A DNA stretch of 64,000 nucleotides from Streptomyces durmitorensis (GCF_023498005.1 NZ_CP097289.1:9610001-9674000); one strand, 5' to 3'. Positions 16,849-25,440 are shown, numbered from the stretch's first letter. Translations and numbers: made by a program. The notes: generated by a model from the letters alone, not told the origin.

Positions 16849-17508
16849 CTACCGGGTGACCGCGTCGCCGATCGCTCCTGCGGTGGCATCGCGCACGACC
16901 CGCGCCATGCGTCGGACCACGTTGCCTTCGCGATCCTCGGGAATGACACCGCGCAGCGCGGCTGCGCCGAGCTCCTCGTTGAAGACCCGGAAGGCGGCGG
17001 AGGCCGCCGCCCCGTACAGCCGCATCGCGAACTCGTCGGCCGGGCGCCCGAGACGCTTGGCGATGATGGCGGTCATTTCGCGCTCCACCTGGTCACAGGC
17101 CATGAGCCAGGCTGTCCGGATCGGCGGCTCGTGGTCCGCAAGGCGGATCATCTTGATCGCGAGCAAGGTGTCGGCTTGCTCCCCGGCATCGGCGGCGTTG
17201 TGGTGCCGGGCGACCTCGGCCGCGAGGTGATCCTCGAGGGAGAGGTTCGCGGGCCAGTCGCGCAGTGTGCGCATCTCCCATTCCACGCCCTGCGTCACGA
17301 TGGGTTCGGCGCAGCTTTCCTTGCTGCGGAAGTGGCGCCAGATGGTGCGGGTGGACAGGCCGACCGCGTCGGCGATCTGGTCACCACTGGTGGCGTCCAC
17401 GCCCTGGGCCCAGAACAGGCGGGACGCTTCCCGGGAGATCTCCAGGCGCAGCCGGTGGCGCCGCCGCTCACTCATCCCTCTGCTAGAAGGGCTCGTGAGC
17501 GTTTCCAT
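16849..17508 (-). CDS. TetR-family regulator, copy 1
   Basis: A 219-aa protein from ATG 17508 (GGGGTGA just upstream). The TetR HTH runs RHRLRLEISREASRLFWAQG, VDATSGDQIADAVGLSTRTI, WRHFRSKESCAEP, followed by a helical ligand domain with a C-terminal MARVVRDATAG. An in-frame ATG at 17475 (MSERRR) is an alternative. Its first ~80 residues are encoded by DNA identical to copy 2, while the ligand domains differ (here HHNAADAGEQADTLLAIKMI). A GTCA-type operator lies just upstream, implying autoregulation. Its 3' end abuts the truncated MFS gene. Confidence 0.9.
   Translation of the reverse strand: METLTSPSSRGMSERRRHRLRLEISREASRLFWAQGVDATSGDQIADAVGLSTRTIWRHFRSKESCAEPIVTQGVEWEMRTLRDWPANLSLEDHLAAEVARHHNAADAGEQADTLLAIKMIRLADHEPPIRTAWLMACDQVEREMTAIIAKRLGRPADEFAMRLYGAAASAAFRVFNEELGAAALRGVIPEDREGNVVRRMARVVRDATAGAIGDAVTR
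17234..17464. repeat. 231-bp perfect direct repeat, copy A
   Basis: Identical base for base to 17983-18213 (offset 749). It encodes the DNA-binding half of both TetR proteins. Flanking parts of the two genes have diverged clearly, so identity this long points to gene conversion rather than simple age of duplication. Confidence 0.9.
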
Positions 17509-17539
17509 TCGGATCACCCCGTCACAGCGCATTCATAAA

Positions 17540-17568
17540 TGTCATCGAGTGTCACGGCGGCATTAAGG
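17540..17568. promoter_or_regulatory. TetR operator-like site (a), upstream of TetR copy 1
   Basis: TGTCATCGAGTGTCAC (17540-17555) followed by GGCATTAAG (17559-17567). It shares TGTCA half-sites and the CATTAAG element with sites b, c and d but is the least symmetrical. Confidence 0.5.
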
Positions 17569-17594
17569 GGCCAGACTGGCAAGCATCCGCATCG

Positions 17595-18254
17595 TCATTC
17601 CACGTCGGCGACCGGATCCCCCACGGCCCCTCCCGTGGCCCTGCGGACGGCGCGCGCCAAGCGTTCCGAGGCGTCGGCGAACTGTGCGGGGTCGGCGCCG
17701 TCGAGAAGAGCGGCGCCGATGTCCTCGTTGAGGACCCGGATGGCGGCCGAGGCCGCCGCGGCATGCAGGCGCACGTCGAGGTCGTCGGCCGGGCGCCCGA
17801 GACGCTTCGCGATGATCTCGGCCATCTCGCGCTCTACCAGGTCACAGGCCATCAGCCAGGCGGTACGCAGGGCCGGTTCCGTGTCGGCGAGGCGGATCAT
17901 CCGCATCGCGAGCGCATTGTCGGCCAGCTCGACCGCACTGGCCTCACGACGGAACCGGCTCGCCTCCGTGCTGAAGCGCTCTTCGAGGGAGAGGTTCGCG
18001 GGCCAGTCGCGCAGTGTGCGCATCTCCCATTCCACGCCCTGCGTCACGATGGGTTCGGCGCAGCTTTCCTTGCTGCGGAAGTGGCGCCAGATGGTGCGGG
18101 TGGACAGGCCGACCGCGTCGGCGATCTGGTCACCACTGGTGGCGTCCACGCCCTGGGCCCAGAACAGGCGGGACGCTTCCCGGGAGATCTCCAGGCGCAG
18201 CCGGTGGCGCCGCTGCTCGCTCATTCCGTTTCCGCCACGTTTGGCCGTCGCCAT
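17595..18254 (-). CDS. TetR-family regulator, copy 2
   Basis: A 219-aa protein from ATG 18254. GGAGG at 18263-18267 lies eight bases before this ATG and decides the start. The DNA-binding segment is the same as in copy 1, and the ligand domain is related but different (FSTEASRFRREASAVELADN, ALAMRMIRLADTEPALRTAW). With identical recognition helices both proteins should bind the same operators but may answer different ligands. A 13-bp palindrome with an adjoining half-site lies ~40 bp upstream. The acyltransferase/DUF3159 genes and the S9/GPP34 genes lie beyond. Confidence 0.9.
   Translation of the reverse strand: MATAKRGGNGMSEQRRHRLRLEISREASRLFWAQGVDATSGDQIADAVGLSTRTIWRHFRSKESCAEPIVTQGVEWEMRTLRDWPANLSLEERFSTEASRFRREASAVELADNALAMRMIRLADTEPALRTAWLMACDLVEREMAEIIAKRLGRPADDLDVRLHAAAASAAIRVLNEDIGAALLDGADPAQFADASERLARAVRRATGGAVGDPVADVE
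17983..18213. repeat. 231-bp perfect direct repeat, copy B
   Basis: Partner of 17234-17464. Outside the block the two genes differ at many positions (first differences are at 17465 versus 18214, and just before 17234 versus 17983). Confidence 0.9.
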
Positions 18255-18292
18255 GTCGGTCACCTCCGCTCGTTCCAGTGTCAGCCCGTCAG

Positions 18293-18314
18293 TGTCATAA
18301 TGACATTAAGTGAC
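18293..18314. promoter_or_regulatory. TetR operator site (b), upstream of TetR copy 2
   Basis: TGTCATAATGACA (18293-18305) is a 13-base palindrome that runs directly into CATTAAGTGAC (18304-18314). The same CATTAAGTGAC element recurs at sites c and d. A further TGTCAG lies 15 bases before it. Confidence 0.65.
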
Positions 18315-18410
18315 GCCCGTTTCCAGCTCGGCGCGGCTGCCAGGGAGCGAGGTCAGCCAGGTGCTCGGCTCGCGGGTGCCATCGAGCGGCCTGCGGCTCT
18401 GGCCGAGTGT

Positions 18411-19685
18411 TCATGTTCCGGAGTCCGCGCCGTTTCCCGACCCGGCGCAGGCTTCGGCCAGCACGACGGCGATGTCCCCGACCAGACCGGCAACGGGATC
18501 GTGGGTGAGCTCCGTCATCCGCAGCCGCCCGCCGACGGTGACGACGCCGAGCACGTGCTCCCCGCGCAGCTGGGTGATCTGCCCTGGGCCCCACAGGGCG
18601 GTGAGCGTCTCCGTGCTTTGGCGCCACGGTTCTGCCACACCGAGGTTGGTGATCTGGATGTCGGCGGCGGTGGCAGCACCCATCATCGCCTCGGCCTCTT
18701 CCGCGCTCGTGGGGGCGTGTTCCGCGAGTGCCGCACCGGCGGCCTTGAGGGCACCCGGAGTGCGCTGGCGTGCCAGAGACTCGCGGGTGCCGCGGGCCAG
18801 CTTCCAGAAGTCGTCGGCCTCGTGTGCCTCGCTCGCGGTCCGGGCCCCGGCGAAGCGGTTCACCACCTCGTCGGGCAGGCCGCAGGCCCGGCGCAGGTCC
18901 ATCGGGGTCAGTACCCGTACGAAGTCCCGTCCGCGCCGGTGGAATACCACCGCGGCGGCGGCGCAGAGCGCGGCGTGTACCGACGTGCTCTCCTGGCGGC
19001 AACGGTGGACGAGCCGGGAGGTCAGCTCCTGGTCGAGCGCCAGAGCCTGCAGGTGCGGCACCTGCCCGGAGAACGGCGCGAGTTCGCCGCCCCCGCTCAT
19101 GCGTGGATCGTCCGCCGACGGCGATGCGGTGTCCGTGGCGCCCGAGGTGTCCGTGGTCTCCGGTGCCGTGATCTGGCGGGCCAGCAGGTCTTCCAGCGCC
19201 TCGGGGACACGGCCGGGGGCCGGTTCCGCGCCGTCCAGGATCGCCACCAGGTCCAGCAGCGCCCGCAGCCCGCCGACCCCGTCGGTGACCTGGTGGGCGA
19301 ACGTGAGCACGATGTCGCACCGCCGACCCCCAGGCAGCAGGACGGCGCGCACCCAAGGACCGCCCGGTGCCGGGGAGATGGGGCGGGTCTGCTCGGCCGC
19401 CACGACCGCTTGCCAGGGCGTGCCCTCGGCGAGGGTCGTCACCGGGATCGCGGCGCTGGTCGCCCGGTAGACGGCCGCGGGTGCCGTGCGGTCCACCGTC
19501 ACCCCGAGCATCGGGTGCCGACGCCGCAGCTTCACCAGCGCGACGGCCAGCTCGGCCTCCGTTATGTGCCGGTCCATCTCGGCGACCAGGGAGAACTGGA
19601 GAGGATTGCGGCGCATGTAGAAGTCAATCGTGCGCTCGAATGCTCCCAGCGGCCGGACTACTTCTCCTTGGCCCGTTGTCGCCAT
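18411..19685 (-). CDS. condensation-domain-like acyltransferase (PapA/WES-type fold)
   Basis: A 424-aa CoA-dependent acyltransferase-superfamily protein. The catalytic HxxxDG motif is FAHQVTDGVGG, with His 131, Asp 135 and Gly 136. N-terminal features are RPLGAFERTIDFYMRRNPLQ, DRHITEAELAVALVKLRRRH and PMLGVTVDR; the C-terminal TALWGPGQITQL sits where the DFGWG-type motif is expected. It stands alone, without adenylation or carrier domains, like PapA5-type enzymes that acylate alcohols or amines. GAAGGA precedes ATG 19685. It follows the DUF3159 gene in the same direction (166-bp gap), probably one operon under operator c. Acyl donor and acceptor unknown. Confidence 0.75.
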   Translation of the reverse strand: MATTGQGEVVRPLGAFERTIDFYMRRNPLQFSLVAEMDRHITEAELAVALVKLRRRHPMLGVTVDRTAPAAVYRATSAAIPVTTLAEGTPWQAVVAAEQTRPISPAPGGPWVRAVLLPGGRRCDIVLTFAHQVTDGVGGLRALLDLVAILDGAEPAPGRVPEALEDLLARQITAPETTDTSGATDTASPSADDPRMSGGGELAPFSGQVPHLQALALDQELTSRLVHRCRQESTSVHAALCAAAAVVFHRRGRDFVRVLTPMDLRRACGLPDEVVNRFAGARTASEAHEADDFWKLARGTRESLARQRTPGALKAAGAALAEHAPTSAEEAEAMMGAATAADIQITNLGVAEPWRQSTETLTALWGPGQITQLRGEHVLGVVTVGGRLRMTELTHDPVAGLVGDIAVVLAEACAGSGNGADSGT

Positions 19686-19851
19686 GCCATTCCTTCTTTC
19701 CGGGGGAGGAGGGGGAGAGCGGGCATCGTCGGCGGCGGGCCGTGGTCCCTCCCGCTCGGGAGGGGAACCGTCCGCCGCCCGGTGGCACGTACGTGCCCGG
19801 GGATACGTTCGGGCCCTGCCCGTCGGGCGGCCGGCGCCTGCTGGGGGAGGG

Positions 19852-20535
19852 TCAACCGCGCTTGGCGGGCAACAGACCGAGTGCCTTCAGCCGCTTGTTC
19901 GAGCTCCGGGCGGCCCAGGCGACCACCAGGAGGGCCAGGGCGAGCAGCGGGAAGCCCATGGCGATCTTGGCAACACCCAGCGATCCGACCTGGTCGGTCG
20001 CGTAGAAGTACTGCTGGACGGCGAACCGGGCGCCGAAGACGGCGGCGAGCACCAGGGTGGCGATGTCGTAGTAGAGCCGCGAGCGCTTGTCCGCACGCCA
20101 GACGTTGCCCTTGCCGGTGGCCGCGTTCCAGATCACACCGGCCAGCGGCCACCGCACCAGGACGGAGGCGAGGAAGAGGACGGCGCCGGCCAGGCTCGCC
20201 CAGATGCCGATGAGGAAGTAGTCCTTGGCGGAGCCGGTGAACCAGACGATGCCCGCGGCGATCACGACGCCGAACACGCCGCCGACCGCGGGCTGCACCG
20301 ACTCCTTGCGCACCAGCCGCCCCACGCCGATGGCCATCGCGACGGCGAGGGCGGCGACGATCGCCACCCGCATTCCGCCGACGCTGTTGGCGACGACGAA
20401 TGCCAGCGCGGGCAGCGCCGAGTAGATGACTCCTTGAGTCCCTCCCGCCTGGTCCAGGACCGAGGAGCGCTGCTGGGATGCCGTCTGCTCCGCCGGTGCG
20501 TCGGACTCTGTATCCAGGAAGCTCTTGGTCTTCAT
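19852..20535 (-). CDS. DUF3159 integral membrane protein
   Basis: A 227-aa protein from ATG 20535 (MKTKSFLDTESDA; GGAGA upstream). After a ~35-residue polar N-terminus there are about five to six helices: GVIYSALPALAFVVANSVGG, MRVAIVAALAVAMAIGVGRL, AVGGVFGVVIAAGIVWFTGS, KDYFLIGIWASLAGAVLFLA and a C-terminal FPLLALALLVVAWAARSS. The pattern, including VRWPLAGVIWN and YYDIATLVLAAVFGARFAVQ, fits the actinobacterial DUF3159 family, function unknown. An upstream in-frame start at 20619 would run through operator c and is less likely. Operator c sits directly in front, so it is probably first gene of a TetR-controlled operon with the acyltransferase. Confidence 0.8.
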   Translation of the reverse strand: MKTKSFLDTESDAPAEQTASQQRSSVLDQAGGTQGVIYSALPALAFVVANSVGGMRVAIVAALAVAMAIGVGRLVRKESVQPAVGGVFGVVIAAGIVWFTGSAKDYFLIGIWASLAGAVLFLASVLVRWPLAGVIWNAATGKGNVWRADKRSRLYYDIATLVLAAVFGARFAVQQYFYATDQVGSLGVAKIAMGFPLLALALLVVAWAARSSNKRLKALGLLPAKRG

Positions 20536-20586
20536 GGTGGTCAGTTCTCCCGAGTTCGTCTGGGGGGGCAAGTGCGATGCCAGTAC

Positions 20587-20618
20587 GTCACTAAGTGATA
20601 CTGTGGCATTAAGTGACA
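20587..20618. promoter_or_regulatory. TetR operator site (c), before the DUF3159/acyltransferase operon
   Basis: GTCACTAAGTGAT (20587-20599) followed by GGCATTAAGTGACA (20605-20618): two dyads about 20 bp apart, 52-84 bp upstream of the DUF3159 start. Confidence 0.65.
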
Positions 20619-20776
20619 AGGTTGGCTACCCGTATCGATGTGATGCACGTCACGTCCTAGCCGTCGCTCGGCCGACTGCCCTCGGTGGGGCGCTTGCGCC
20701 TCTGCTCCGGGGTGTGGATCTCGCTCGCGGCGCATGTATGGCGGTCGGGAAGTTTCCAGGGAGTGCTTGCGGTGAT

Positions 20777-20808
20777 TGTCACTTAGTGACACCGTCATTA
20801 AGTGACAA
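20777..20808. promoter_or_regulatory. TetR operator site (d), before the S9 peptidase operon
   Basis: TGTCACTTAGTGACA (20777-20791) is a perfect 15-base palindrome, followed two bases later by TCATTAAGTGACAA (20795-20808). It lies 61-92 bp upstream of the peptidase ATG, where a repressor would block transcription. Confidence 0.75.
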
Positions 20809-20868
20809 GTTGGCCTTTCGGCCCCGCCTCCTTGCGCCATCGGGCGCCCCACCGCAGGAAGGACCGCC

Positions 20869-22758
20869 ATGGCACAGCGGGAGACCATCTCCGTCGAGGA
20901 GTTCTTCGGACCGCCGCCCCGTGCGAAGGTCACCCTCTCGCCGGACGGCAGTCAGTTGGCGTACCTGGCGCCCTGGAAGAACCGCTTGAACGTCTGGATC
21001 GAGAGTGTCGATGCACCGGGCGACGCGCAGTGCGTGAGTACCGAGGACCGCGGAGTGGTGAGCTACCACTGGACCCGTGACCCGCGGTGGCTGCTGTACA
21101 CCCGTGACCAGGGCGGCGACGAGAACCTGCACCTCTACCGCGTCGACCTGGCGGACGCGGACGCCCCCGCGGTGAACCTCACGCCCTACCCCGGGGTACG
21201 GACCATGGGCCTGGACCTGCCGGCCGGGAAGCCCGGCACGGTGATCACCCAGCTGAACCTGCGCGACAGGGCCGAGTTCGACCTGGTCGAACTGGACATC
21301 GCCACCGGCACCCTCACGACCCTCGCCCAGATGCCCGGCAGCAATGTCGAGGGCTGGCTGTACGGCGAGCGCGAACTGTTCGCGCTGGCGACGACGGCCG
21401 GCGGCGACATCGAGCTGTCACGGCGGGACGGCGCGACGGGCGCGCTGGACCCAGTGGCGCTGTTCGACGGCGGCGACGCTCCCCTGGGGGTCTACCCCAT
21501 GGAGGTCACCCCGGACGGCACCGGGGTGTGGGTGGGTTCGCACCGCGGGAGCGACCGGCTCCGCCTGGCCCGGCTCGACCTGGCCACCGGCCAGGAGGAA
21601 GAGGTTGACTCCCACCCGCGGTACGACCTGGACACCCGCGCACGAGTCTTCCCCGCCCTGCCCTCCCCACTGATCCGCAGCCGACGCTCGGGTGAGCTGC
21701 TCGGGGTCCGTTACCTCGGGGAGCGACAGGTGATCCATGCTCTGGACCCGCACTTCGCCGCTGTACTGGAGAACCTGGAGAAGCTGTCCGACGGCGATCT
21801 CGCCGGTCTTTCCAGCGACGAGAGCGGACAGCGGTGGGTGGCCGGCTTCACCCACGACCGCGCCCCCGGGGCCACCTACCTCTACGACCACACCACGGGA
21901 GAGAGCCGCCTGCTCCACCGGGCGAAGCCGGACCTCGACCCCGGGTCGCTCGCCCCGATGCGACCGGTGACGATCACCTCCCGCGACGGCCTGACGCTTC
22001 CCTCGTACCTGACGCTGCCGGTCGGCATCCAGCCGTCCCGGCTGCCGCTGGTGCTGTTCGTCCACGGCGGCCCCTGGACCCGGGACAGCTGGGGCTTCAA
22101 CCCCGCCGCGCAGCTCTTCGCCAACCGCGGCTGTGCGGTCCTTCAGGTCAACTTCCGGGGCTCCACCGGGTACGGCAAGGCGTTCACCAGGGCCGGTATC
22201 GGGGAGTTCGCGGGCAAGATGCACGACGATCTCATCGACGGCGTGCGGTGGGCGGTCGAGCAGGGGTACGCCGACCCGGACCGCGTGGCGATCATGGGTG
22301 GCTCCTACGGCGGGTACGCGTCACTGGTCGGCGTCACCTTCACCCCGGACGTCTTCGCCGCCGCCGTTGACGTAGTCGGCGTCTCGGACCTGGCCAACTT
22401 CATGCGCAGCCAGCCCGACTTCGTCAAACCGATGCTCGTCTACAACTGGTACACCTACGTCGGCGACCCGGCCGACCCGGAGCAGGAGGCCGACATGCTG
22501 GCCCGCTCCCCGATCAGCCGCGTCGACCGGATCCGCACCCCGCTGATGGTGGTGCACGGCGCCAACGACGCCCGTGTCGTCCTCGCCGAATCCGACCGGC
22601 TCGTCGAGGCCCTGCGCGCACGAAGCGTCCCCGTCGAGTACATCGTCATGGAGGACGAGGGCCACGCCATCGAGAACCCGGAGAACGTGATCGCCCTCTA
22701 CACCGCGGCGGAACGCTTCTTGGCCGAACACCTGGGCTTCGAGGCCCACAAGGCATGA
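20869..22758 (+). CDS. S9-family prolyl oligopeptidase-like serine peptidase
   Basis: A 629-aa cytoplasmic-type peptidase (no signal peptide). An N-terminal beta-propeller (~residues 15-350, with repeats such as YHWTRDPRWLLYTRDQGGDE) precedes an alpha/beta-hydrolase domain: LPLVLFVHGGPWTRDSWGFN, then FRGSTGYGKAF. The nucleophile GGSYGG is Ser 479, the acid GANDARV is Asp 567, and the His EGHAI is 599. AGGAAGGA precedes ATG 20869. Family members cleave short peptides or amides, and some act on peptide-like natural products. Operator d stands in front, and GPP34 follows after 62 bases, apparently co-transcribed. Confidence 0.9.
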   Translation: MAQRETISVEEFFGPPPRAKVTLSPDGSQLAYLAPWKNRLNVWIESVDAPGDAQCVSTEDRGVVSYHWTRDPRWLLYTRDQGGDENLHLYRVDLADADAPAVNLTPYPGVRTMGLDLPAGKPGTVITQLNLRDRAEFDLVELDIATGTLTTLAQMPGSNVEGWLYGERELFALATTAGGDIELSRRDGATGALDPVALFDGGDAPLGVYPMEVTPDGTGVWVGSHRGSDRLRLARLDLATGQEEEVDSHPRYDLDTRARVFPALPSPLIRSRRSGELLGVRYLGERQVIHALDPHFAAVLENLEKLSDGDLAGLSSDESGQRWVAGFTHDRAPGATYLYDHTTGESRLLHRAKPDLDPGSLAPMRPVTITSRDGLTLPSYLTLPVGIQPSRLPLVLFVHGGPWTRDSWGFNPAAQLFANRGCAVLQVNFRGSTGYGKAFTRAGIGEFAGKMHDDLIDGVRWAVEQGYADPDRVAIMGGSYGGYASLVGVTFTPDVFAAAVDVVGVSDLANFMRSQPDFVKPMLVYNWYTYVGDPADPEQEADMLARSPISRVDRIRTPLMVVHGANDARVVLAESDRLVEALRARSVPVEYIVMEDEGHAIENPENVIALYTAAERFLAEHLGFEAHKA

Positions 22759-22820
22759 GAACGCTCGCCCCTCCTCCCTGCGCCATCTGAAACCCCCGCC
22801 CCCTTCGCATGGGAGACGAC

Positions 22821-23474
22821 ATGCCCCAGACACTGCCGCAACGTCTGTATCTGCTCTGCTACACCGTGGACCAGGGCAAGTTCCAGCTCGACAACTTGCA
22901 GGGCCGCGGCCAGTTGCTGCGTGCCGGCGCCCTGACCGAGCTGGCACGCGACGGACTGCTCGACGCCACGGGAGGCAAGGTCATCCGGAGGCCCGGGAAG
23001 GCGCCGGAGGACTCCTTCACCGCCGCGGTGTGGTGCGATCTGCCCGACAACAAGCCAAAGGGCTGGCTCCAGTTCCTACACAACAAGGCCCACACCGCCG
23101 AGACGCCCGTCCGCGACCAGCTCGCCGCCACGGGAGAGGTCACCGTCTCCCGCGGCAAGGTGATGGGACTCATCCCGACCGACCGCGTCACCGTCACCCA
23201 CACGCAGGAGGTGCGCGCCCTCCAGGAGCGCGTACGCGACACGGTGCTCAGCGAGGCCGACCCGGCGACGGTCCCGCTGGATGAGCTGGCCATGGCCGTG
23301 CTCGCCACCGAGCTCGAAGTGACCTGCGTATGGAGCCGAGGAGACCGCCGCACCCACAACCAGGCGCTCAAAGCGCTCGCCGCGCGGTTCGACGAGATCG
23401 TTCCCGGCTTGCGCAAGGCGCTGCGCGACTCGTACCTGTCGAGCCGGGCCGTCGGCGGCGGCTGGAGCGCCTGA
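22821..23474 (+). CDS. GPP34 family (GOLPH3-like) protein
   Basis: A 217-aa protein from ATG 22821 (GGGAGAC upstream). The pattern LPQRLYLLCYTVDQGKF, GRGQLLRAGALTELARDGLL, then VSRGKVMGLIPTDRVTVTHT and C-terminal ALAARFDEIVPGLRKALR fits GPP34/GOLPH3, a phosphoinositide-binding Golgi protein family with many actinobacterial members of unknown role. Peripheral membrane binding is known for the eukaryotic proteins and only inferred here. As probable second gene of the S9 operon under operator d it may work with the membrane DUF3159 protein and the acyltransferase. Confidence 0.85.
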   Translation: MPQTLPQRLYLLCYTVDQGKFQLDNLQGRGQLLRAGALTELARDGLLDATGGKVIRRPGKAPEDSFTAAVWCDLPDNKPKGWLQFLHNKAHTAETPVRDQLAATGEVTVSRGKVMGLIPTDRVTVTHTQEVRALQERVRDTVLSEADPATVPLDELAMAVLATELEVTCVWSRGDRRTHNQALKALAARFDEIVPGLRKALRDSYLSSRAVGGGWSA

Positions 23475-24031
23475 GCACAAGGCTGACAGGCAGACACGCC
23501 GATTCGGTGGATCACGCCGCGAGATCACTTGCGATCTGGGTCGAGCCACGGGGCGGGGAGTGCTGAATGGATCCCGCGGAGCTGCTCACGATCGCCCGGA
23601 GCCGGACTGGTCGCAGACGGCGGCCAAAGGACCTGCAAAGGTTGCCTTGTTGCAGTCCACGCCTCAAGAGCAGGTGGCCGAGCACGCCGTGCAGAGGGCG
23701 GACGGATGACTCTCCAGCTTCCCAACCCGAGGCAGTGCCAGGGGGCATGCGTCCCGAGCGGATACACCGACCCGGCAGATATATGAGCGTCTCCGTGCGC
23801 GGGGCCCCTGAGGGAAAGCCGCTGCCGGTCAGGTCGGGGGTACTTCGCGTCATGCGCAGGCGTCGTGGGTGGTGGCGTATCAGGGGAAGTGTGATGTTGC
23901 GCAGATGAGGTCCCGAATCGGCCGATGAAGGGCTGGTCGCAGACCAGACGCAGTCCGCGGCCGGCCTGTTCGCAGTGCTTCTGCGCGCACTCAGGTTCCG
24001 GATCGCCCGGCAGCCGCCCGCTGCTCGCCCG
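23475..24031. other. gene-free stretch after the GPP34 operon
   Basis: Frames on both strands lack recognisable motifs and start signals. Nothing supportable is seen. Confidence 0.4.
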
Positions 24032-24310
24032 TCAGCCGACGTGGACGCGGGGGCGGCGGTCGGGGTCGGTTTCGTGTTTGCGAAGGATTTCGCGTGTGAC
24101 GGGGGCGGTGTCGCCGCGGCCGAGGAGGAAGTAGCGGAACATGTGCTTCAGAGGGCTGCCTTCGGCCCAGGCGAAGTAGCAGTGCGGTTGGACACCCGTG
24201 GTGTCGCGCAGGATCCGGTAGCCGTCGACGCCATGGACGGAAAGGGTTTCGCTGAAGTCGGAGGGACCGGGCTGTTGCCGCGCTGCTCGCGCTCCTAAGG
24301 CACGCGACAA
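24032..24310 (-). pseudogene. C-terminal fragment of an unidentified conserved protein
   Basis: The frame reads [60 protein letters not shown] and ends RRPRVHVG. Codon bias is strong and the segment looks like the end of a larger conserved protein, but I do not recognise the family. Above ~24300 the frame changes character and no proper start is present. Confidence 0.4.
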
Positions 24311-24482
24311 CCACGAGTAGAGCCGCGCCTGATCAGCATGGCAGCACGCACTGACACCCTGGCATTGCAGCGGATATGCGCTTGCGAATCACCGATCGCT
24401 GACTGAATATCGCCGGTGCGTGGCTGGCAGGGACTTCGAAGGCCCGGGAGCGCCGCGTGAGAAATCCGGCAACGGCGCTTGC

Positions 24483-24690
24483 TCAGTCGCTGCTGCCGCC
24501 GTGTTCGTCGATCCAGACTTGGGGAATGAGGGCCTCGCCGTCGCGCCGCTTGTAGCGGACGCAGTTCTGGAACCACTCCCCGGGGAGGTTGGCGTGGTCA
24601 CTGACGATGATCTGGAAGCCGCCTCGCAGGTCGGTGACGACGTCCCGCATCAGCTCGAACAGGCGCAGTACCGCTTCTCGGTCGACTGAG
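24483..24690 (-). pseudogene. DUF3732-type ATPase C-terminal scrap
   Basis: The reverse strand encodes AVLRLFELMRDVVTDLRGGF, QIIVSDHANLPGEWFQNCVR and RRDGEALIPQVWIDEHG, resembling the C-terminal end of DUF3732 P-loop proteins (FQIIVTDHANL...F). Such proteins are found in multi-gene conflict/defence systems. Only ~65 residues remain. Confidence 0.55.
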
Positions 24691-24714
24691 GAGTTCGGGA
24701 TCTCAAACCCTCAC

Positions 24715-25440
24715 TCAGGTGCCGATCCGAGAATTCAGGCCGTCGAGGACCCGTTCAAGCCCGTAAGCGAAGTCGTCGTCGCGGATCTGCTGCGGGGGCA
24801 GGTCCTGCTGGGCAGAGCTTCCCTCTCGTAGCCGCTGGTATTGGTGCGAGGCGTCGTCGAAGGCAGGCCGCAGGCCCGCCACCCACTCCTGTTCGGTCCT
24901 GCCGCTGCGGGCGATCAACGAAAGGTACGCGGCCTCGGAGGCGGCGATACCGATGACGTATGCCGTAAGCGTCCCCATCGCCCGGTCCCTCTCGTCCGCC
25001 GGGAAGCCCGCCACTTCGAACTGCGCGAGCAGGCCCGCCGCCATCCGCATGGCGTTGGGGCCGATATGGACGAGACCGACCTGGCCGAGCTCGGCCGCGA
25101 GCCAGCGGTGTCGCAGACTCATCGCACGAAGTTCCGTGGCGATGCAAGTGACGTCCGCACGCCACTGGCCACGTTCGGCACTTACCGGCATGTGCAGCTC
25201 TCCGAAGACGTCGTCCACGGCCAACTGGATCAGCTCGTCCTTGTTGGCCACGTGTCGGTAGAGCGAGGTAGCCGCGGCCTTCAAGCGGGTGCCGAGCTTA
25301 CGCATGCTGAGCGCCTCGATGCCCTCCGCGTCCAGCAACTCAATCGCTGCGGCGACGATCTGCTCGCGGGTCAGCTGCTCCCGTTGCCGGGGCTGCGGAC
25401 GGGTCCACACCGATGCGATCGGCTTCTCTTCGGCTGACAT
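24715..25440 (-). CDS. TetR-family regulator
   Basis: A 241-aa protein from ATG 25440, preceded by GGTGAGGGG. The HTH is QLTREQIVAAAIELLDAEGI, EALSMRKLGTRLKAAATSLY, RHVANKDELIQLAVDDVFG. The C-terminal half (SLRHRWLAAELGQVGLVHIG, AMGTLTAYVIGIAASEAAYL) fits the TetR_C_1-type ligand domain. It is divergent from the serine hydrolase gene across a 135-bp spacer with repeated TGCGTAC motifs, so it probably represses both. Confidence 0.9.
   Translation of the reverse strand: MSAEEKPIASVWTRPQPRQREQLTREQIVAAAIELLDAEGIEALSMRKLGTRLKAAATSLYRHVANKDELIQLAVDDVFGELHMPVSAERGQWRADVTCIATELRAMSLRHRWLAAELGQVGLVHIGPNAMRMAAGLLAQFEVAGFPADERDRAMGTLTAYVIGIAASEAAYLSLIARSGRTEQEWVAGLRPAFDDASHQYQRLREGSSAQQDLPPQQIRDDDFAYGLERVLDGLNSRIGT

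Noticed and set aside
17763..20213. An 816-aa plus-strand open frame
   Set aside because: Antisense shadow of TetR copy 2, the acyltransferase and part of DUF3159; Gly/Arg/Ala-rich with no domain.
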